The position numbers and the translations under genes are program-made. A stretch of DNA of 8,841 bases from assembly GCA_964476245.1 (NCBI GenBank), contig CAYYYW010000032.1, positions 1 to 8,841 on the forward strand, read 5' to 3'. Positions 5,270 to 8,841 of this stretch are shown here, in pieces. Under the pieces are notes generated by a model. The model worked only from the letters and a program-made list of their open reading frames with translations. It was not told where the DNA came from and did not search any database. How positions within the stretch are numbered: position 1 is the stretch's first letter; each line of letters begins with the position of its first letter. Origin of the DNA: CAYYYW01 sp964476245. GTDB lineage: Bacteria; Patescibacteriota; Microgenomatia; UBA1406; HO2-37-13b.

Positions 5270-6163
5270 TTATTCCCATTCCTTCTCCAGCTTCTCTCCC
5301 AAAATCATCCTCAAATCCCCCACTCCCGTCTCCCCTTTCTCTATTTTACAACTAAAAACTTTTGATAAAAAAATGGCGGTTTTTGAGCTTGTCCTGGCCG
5401 AAGAATTTTCAATAACTTGACAATTCTTTTCTTTTCTTTCCATTGTCGTTAAATCAACTACCCTTATCCCCTCTCCCTCAATTATTCTATTTAAAATTTG
5501 AGCGCTCTTATAATTTTTGTAATAAATCTGTAAATTCTTTCTCTCATCACGCAAGAATTTTTGATAAAAATAGCCTTGGTATTTGGTAAAAAAATCATCC
5601 TCGTAAAATTTATTTTTTTCGTCGACATTAAAATCGGTATTAAGAAGCGAAAAATCGCTTTTTCTTTTATTTAACAAAAGAAAAAAAAGATATACCCGAT
5701 CAAAAAAATTAGCATTGGTTTGATAATTAATTTTTAATATTTCCAATGGATTGAGATTAAAAGAACCACTTTCTGAGTAAACTTTAGCTTTTTTTGGATA
5801 AAAATAAAAATCAATGAAGGTTGAAGCAACCGATGAAAAGGTATTTTTAACAATGGTGGGTTTTTTTTCTAAATTGGCTAATTTACCCAAAGAACCAATT
5901 TTATACCGGCCATAGCCCCCGGGAACAAAAACTAGAAGATTATTGTCAAAGTGAGCCAGGTAATGAACTTTGTCAGTTAATCCAAAAGAGACAAAAGTTT
6001 GTTGATGAGCATAGAATACAACGTTTAACCGGTCTTTTTGAGTAAAAAAAAGAGAGTTTTTAAATGATTTGCCGAAATGAAAAAGAAGATAAAGACATAT
6101 AAAACCTACGGTTATCTTTGTTAATAAAGATTGATTTATTTTCAATTTTGCTCTTTTGACCAT
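5270..6163 (-). CDS. Membrane-anchored envelope protein with LytR_C-like C-terminal domain
   Basis: 297 residues. A basic N-terminus (MVKRAKLK) and one helix at about 16-33 suggest type II topology, with the rest outside the membrane. Residues about 44-130 contain strands with PGGYGRYKIGSLGKL (81-95) that recall, weakly, the core of LCP (LytR-CpsA-Psr) proteins, but the family's conserved arginines and acidic residues are not evident and the region is shorter. Residues about 209-292 resemble LytR_C: LQIYYKNYKSAQILNRIIEG, GIRVVDL, then TAIFLSKVF and a closing GDLRMILGEKL, close to the usual 'D-x-x-x-x-L-G-x-D/K-L' end. LCP proteins attach polymers to peptidoglycan; here only cell-envelope location can be inferred, not the reaction. 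It starts 15 nt after the antiporter stop, so both are probably one operon. No Shine-Dalgarno site is visible. Confidence 0.7.
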   Translation of the reverse strand: MVKRAKLKINQSLLTKITVGFICLYLLFHFGKSFKNSLFFTQKDRLNVVFYAHQQTFVSFGLTDKVHYLAHFDNNLLVFVPGGYGRYKIGSLGKLANLEKKPTIVKNTFSSVASTFIDFYFYPKKAKVYSESGSFNLNPLEILKINYQTNANFFDRVYLFFLLLNKRKSDFSLLNTDFNVDEKNKFYEDDFFTKYQGYFYQKFLRDERKNLQIYYKNYKSAQILNRIIEGEGIRVVDLTTMERKEKNCQVIENSSARTSSKTAIFLSKVFSCKIEKGETGVGDLRMILGEKLEKEWE

Positions 6164-6178
6164 TTAATTTTTAAGTTT

Positions 6179-7906
6179 TTATCCCATTCCATGTTCCAAT
6201 TTTAATCTTTTCACTTTGGCTAAAATTTCTTCTCTTGACAATTTAAAAGCAAAAAGAACTTTTTTAATGATCGCCAGCGAAGCCTCAAATTCTGGCTGAA
6301 TAATTAAATCCACTCCCAAACTTTTTAACCTTTGTTGGTTATCTTTCTCGTGGGTTCTGGTAATAATAAATATTTTGGGATTTAATTTCTTGGCGTTTAG
6401 AACAATCGCCTCTTGAGAAAACTTTTCTGGCACAGCGGAAATTAATATAGCCGCATTATCCACTTCGGCATAATCTAAAATATCAATATCTGTTGGATCG
6501 CCGTAAATAATATTGGTCCCCTTTTTCCTGGCTCTTTCTACTGCCTGGAAATCATAATCAATCGCCACAAAGGGAATGTTAGCTCCCATTAGTGCCCGAC
6601 CAACATCTCCGCCAACACGACCATAACCACAAATCACTACATGGTCGGAAAGCCCCAAAACGTCAATCGGCGAAATATTACGGTCGATTCTTAACCTAAT
6701 GAAATCTTCAGCAAAAGGAAGATATTTCTTAATTAAACGGCGAAACTTGTAGTAAATGATCTCTTTATTTTTAATAAAAATCGGCGTTAACGTTAAAGTA
6801 AGTAAAAGCGCGGTACTAACAAAGAGAAAATCTTCATAACTAACTACCTTATTTGTTAAAGCAGAAAACATAAGAATAAAAGCGTCTTCATCAATTTGAA
6901 AAAGAAAAAGAGACAAGGAAAAGGCAGTCCGGGAATGAAAGCGCAAAAATAAAAAAATGAAAAAAATAATGATCGCTTTTACAAAAATTACCAAGAAACT
7001 AAAAACAATTATTTTTGGCAGACTGAAAAAAACTAAATTAAACTTAATGTTAAGCCCGATAAAAATAAAAAAAACCACTGCCAAAAGATCACGCAAAGGC
7101 CGCACCTGGGAAAAAATATGATAGTGTTCTAGGGTTTGCGAAACCAAAATACCGGCAATAAAAACACCAATTAAAATCGGTATTTGTAAAACAAGTGAAA
7201 GATAAGTGACAAAAAAAATAAAGAGGATAATAAAAAGATTCAAAAGCTCCCTTGATATTTTAGCCATTTTATTGAAAAGTATTGGAATGAGTTTCTGACC
7301 AAAATAATAAAGAGAAACAATAATTAAACTTGTCTTAACTAGGGCGAAGATTATATCTTTAGTAAGTATTAGTAAGGAAATTGAGTTTGAGGTAATTGAG
7401 TTAAAAATGATTAAAAACGGAATAAAAGCCAAGTTCTGAAACATTAAAATACCTAAAGCAATTTCACCCACTAAAGAAGCCTCCTCTCCCCTGTCCTGGA
7501 GAATCTTAGCCACTAAAGTCGTTGAGGATGAGGAAAGAGCCACTCCGATTAAAAATGAGATAAGTGGTGAAAAACCAAATAAAAGGCTTAAGAAAAATAT
7601 AGAAATTATAGTAAAAAGAAGTTGAAGCAGTCCCCCAAAGATAATAAACCGTTTTAGTCTTAAAATTTGATCAAAGTTAACTTCAAGACCTAAAGTAAAA
7701 AGAAGGAAAATTATACCAAAATAAGCGAAATGGTTAACCACGTCTTTAGAAATCATCCCTTCAAAAACATTTCCCAAAACCAAACCGCCAATAATATACC
7801 CAACAATGGGTGAAATTTTAATTTTTTTGGCGATATAACCACAAATAAAAGGGACCAAAAGAAAGATAAAGTAATTAAAAAGCGTGGCTGAAGGAATATC
7901 GGTCAT
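6179..7906 (-). CDS. CPA2/Kef-type cation:proton antiporter with C-terminal RCK (TrkA-N) domain
   Basis: 575 residues, close to KefB/KefC (about 600). Residues about 8-385 are a membrane domain of roughly 12-13 helices with CPA2 signatures: FLLFTLGLEVN (67-77), ALSSSSTTLVAKILQDRGE (123-141), IPILIGVFIAGILVSQTLE, and the PLRDLLAVVFFIFIGLNI helix. Residues about 421-540 form an RCK/TrkA-N Rossmann domain: HVVICGYGRVGG with the dinucleotide loop G427-Y-G-R-V-G432, acidic D450 after the second strand, and YGDPTDIDIL. A TrkA-C domain is absent. Role in the family: K+ or Na+ exchange for protons at the cytoplasmic membrane, gated by the RCK domain. Odd feature: the helix that reads FQD in KefC reads FQN here (N158), replacing the ion-binding aspartate. 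A TATGCT box about 12 nt before the ATG suggests a very short leader, without a good -35 box. Confidence 0.92.
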   Translation of the reverse strand: MTDIPSATLFNYFIFLLVPFICGYIAKKIKISPIVGYIIGGLVLGNVFEGMISKDVVNHFAYFGIIFLLFTLGLEVNFDQILRLKRFIIFGGLLQLLFTIISIFFLSLLFGFSPLISFLIGVALSSSSTTLVAKILQDRGEEASLVGEIALGILMFQNLAFIPFLIIFNSITSNSISLLILTKDIIFALVKTSLIIVSLYYFGQKLIPILFNKMAKISRELLNLFIILFIFFVTYLSLVLQIPILIGVFIAGILVSQTLEHYHIFSQVRPLRDLLAVVFFIFIGLNIKFNLVFFSLPKIIVFSFLVIFVKAIIIFFIFLFLRFHSRTAFSLSLFLFQIDEDAFILMFSALTNKVVSYEDFLFVSTALLLTLTLTPIFIKNKEIIYYKFRRLIKKYLPFAEDFIRLRIDRNISPIDVLGLSDHVVICGYGRVGGDVGRALMGANIPFVAIDYDFQAVERARKKGTNIIYGDPTDIDILDYAEVDNAAILISAVPEKFSQEAIVLNAKKLNPKIFIITRTHEKDNQQRLKSLGVDLIIQPEFEASLAIIKKVLFAFKLSREEILAKVKRLKLEHGMG

Positions 7907-7978
7907 AAAATAAATATAGCATATTTTTCTTTTAATCTATTAATTAATTAGGTTTTATTGACTAATTTACATATTTTC

Positions 7979-8008
7979 ACTTTTAATGTACGATCGTACA
8001 TTAAAAGT
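7979..8008. promoter_or_regulatory. Perfect 30-bp palindrome, candidate operator
   Basis: The left arm ACTTTTAATGTACGA (7979-7993) is the exact reverse complement of the right arm (7994-8008), with no central gap; the flanking bases (C on both sides) do not pair. It lies 72 bp upstream of the antiporter start and 75 bp beyond the PaaX-like gene's stop, both on the minus strand. Its ends are T-rich then A-rich and no T-run follows on the minus strand, so it is unlike an intrinsic terminator for that gene. A dimeric regulator site is the most natural reading; the core is AATGTACGATCGTACATT. No second copy is in the window. Confidence 0.6.
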
Positions 8009-8065
8009 CAATTTTCTTTCTTATAAACCTTTCTATAACTTTAAATCTTGTGGTTTTGATTTACT

Positions 8066-8102
8066 TATGAACCAAGTCCCGACTCAATCGGAACGATTCA
8101 TA
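8066..8102 (-). other. Hairpin over the stop codon of the PaaX-like gene
   Basis: In the minus-strand transcript GTTCCGA pairs with TCGGGAC (8094-8076), with one G-U pair, around the loop UUGAG, and the outer arms TATGAA/TTCATA (8102-8097, 8071-8066) extend the stem across a small internal loop. The TGA stop (8086-8084) is in the loop region. No U-run follows, so it may protect the mRNA end rather than terminate. Confidence 0.35.
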
Positions 8103-8728
8103 GTCGTAGAGTTGAATAATTCAAAATACTTCATTAACCTTTCAGCATCATCTATTTCCTCTGCTACTAAATATTTAATATCATATTTTCCCTCAAGGAT
8201 TTTCTTCAAATAGACAATTTCTTTTTTACAATCATATGGAAAAACAAAGACGCTTTTTTGGTAGGTAATAAAACCGAGCCACTTAAGTGTCCTTCTTAAA
8301 AAATCTCTCTTCTTTCTCTCTTCCTCGGAAACGTCAAACAATACCAATCGCCATTTCTTATCCCAGCTTTTGGTCTTTAATTTATAACTCAATAACTCTC
8401 TTATTGAATATTTAATTATCAACGACTTACCAAACTTTTTGACTTTGATAACTATCTGACCGTCTAACTCTTCTATTCCTAAGATTTTTCTTTTTTGTAA
8501 ACCCATTAAAGCCTTTTTTATCTTATATTTCTCAATTTTTCTTCCCTCTCTAAGTTCTTTAGCCAAAGAAATAATTGTTCCCAAAACTATGGGAAAATTG
8601 GGGAAAACAACCGAGGTACCAACAATACCAATAACTGCCAAAGCTCTAACCACTATCTCAACCACTTCTCCTGTTTTAAATTTTTCTTTTATTTTTTTAT
8701 CTCTCTCTTTAGTAACTTTCGTTTCCAT
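8084..8728 (-). CDS. PaaX-like protein with Cas2-fold domain
   Basis: 214 residues. Residues about 22-57 are hydrophobic (VVRALAVIGIVGTSVVFPNF and following). Residues about 60-110 look like a winged-helix region: IEKYKIKKALMGLQKRKILG, then a beta hairpin IEELDGQIVIKVKKFGK. Residues about 125-205 are a ferredoxin-like Cas2-type domain: KWRLVLFDVSEEERKKRDFL with Asp132 at the end of the first strand, then RTLKWLGFITYQKSVFVFPY and a final strand near YLVAEEI. PaaX (phenylacetate repressor) carries such a Cas2-like domain, and automatic pipelines often call CPR relatives 'Cas2'. No CRISPR array or other cas gene is here, so a regulator or nucleic-acid-binding role is more likely; nuclease activity is untested. 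The start is the ATG at 8728, 8 nt after the -10 box. It is the first gene of a same-strand run with the antiporter. Confidence 0.8.
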   Translation of the reverse strand: METKVTKERDKKIKEKFKTGEVVEIVVRALAVIGIVGTSVVFPNFPIVLGTIISLAKELREGRKIEKYKIKKALMGLQKRKILGIEELDGQIVIKVKKFGKSLIIKYSIRELLSYKLKTKSWDKKWRLVLFDVSEEERKKRDFLRRTLKWLGFITYQKSVFVFPYDCKKEIVYLKKILEGKYDIKYLVAEEIDDAERLMKYFELFNSTTMNRSD

Positions 8729-8736
8729 AAATGAAG

Positions 8737-8764
8737 TTTAAAACTTGCTGAGAATATATGTCAA
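8737..8764 (-). promoter_or_regulatory. Promoter of the PaaX-like gene, apparently leaderless
   Basis: On the minus strand a perfect -35 TTGACA (8764-8759) is followed after 16 bases by TTTAAA (8742-8737), a four-of-six -10 box. The ATG at 8728 begins 8 bases after the -10 box, so transcription would start on or next to the start codon. Confidence 0.5.
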
Positions 8765-8841
8765 CAGACTATAGACAACAAAAATTGAATATTGAAATGT
8801 TAGGACAATAAAAAAACTTCGATATACCATTAGCACTTTCG
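8765..8841. other. Upstream end of the window, no gene seen
   Basis: AT-rich sequence upstream of the PaaX-like promoter. Read on the minus strand it contains a run of seven T (about 8816-8810) with only a weak possible stem before it, so it could be the terminator tail of a gene beyond the edge. Nothing firmer can be said. Confidence 0.3.

Noticed and set aside
7986..8213. Plus-strand open frame of 75 codons starting in the 30-bp palindrome
   Set aside because: Its ATG is part of the palindrome, there is no promoter or ribosome site, and most of it is antisense to the Cas2-like domain.

Overview
The window is AT-rich and gene-dense, with short spacers, gene overlaps, few recognisable Shine-Dalgarno sites and TGA used as a normal stop. 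Together with a YebC gene overlapping an unknown polytopic membrane protein, a PaaX/Cas2-like protein without CRISPR, a nucleoside-kinase fusion and small one-helix membrane proteins, this suggests a Candidate Phyla Radiation (Patescibacteria) genome, possibly Microgenomates. The lineage is an inference from gene content; there is no rRNA in the window to settle it.

Layout. (1) 1-1479, minus: a gene cut by the window edge, encoding a deoxynucleoside-kinase-like domain joined to a TK1-type thymidine kinase, behind a good promoter (1529-1556). (2) About 1557-2659: roughly 1.1 kb without a convincing gene, unusual in such a compact genome. It holds a degenerate array with a 77-78 bp period (2119-2390), a 13-bp perfect hairpin inside that array, a separate 10-bp dyad (1827-1854), a perfect DnaA-box consensus (2503-2511) and a GC-rich hairpin (2592-2628). 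(3) 2660-4169, minus: yebC followed by an overlapping polytopic membrane protein gene. (4) 4233-5036, plus: a divergent TPR protein with a HIRAN-like middle and an acidic tail; its promoter overlaps the TATAAT box of yebC. (5) 4988-7906, minus: a CPA2/Kef-type cation antiporter with an NAD-binding RCK domain, then a membrane-anchored protein with a LytR_C-like end, then a small one-helix protein whose 3' end overlaps the TPR gene antisense. (6) 8084-8728, minus: a PaaX-like protein with a Cas2-fold domain, apparently leaderless. A perfect 30-bp palindrome (7979-8008) lies between it and the antiporter gene.

How the parts may work together. The kinase fusion fits nucleoside salvage in an organism that scavenges nucleotides. 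YebC fits relief of ribosome stalling. The antiporter, LytR_C-like protein and small membrane protein form a same-strand set concerned with envelope and ion balance. The palindrome, about 70 bp upstream of the antiporter start, is the best candidate operator, and the PaaX-like protein next to it is a possible but unproven binder. No CRISPR array, tRNA, rRNA, transposase or phage gene was seen.
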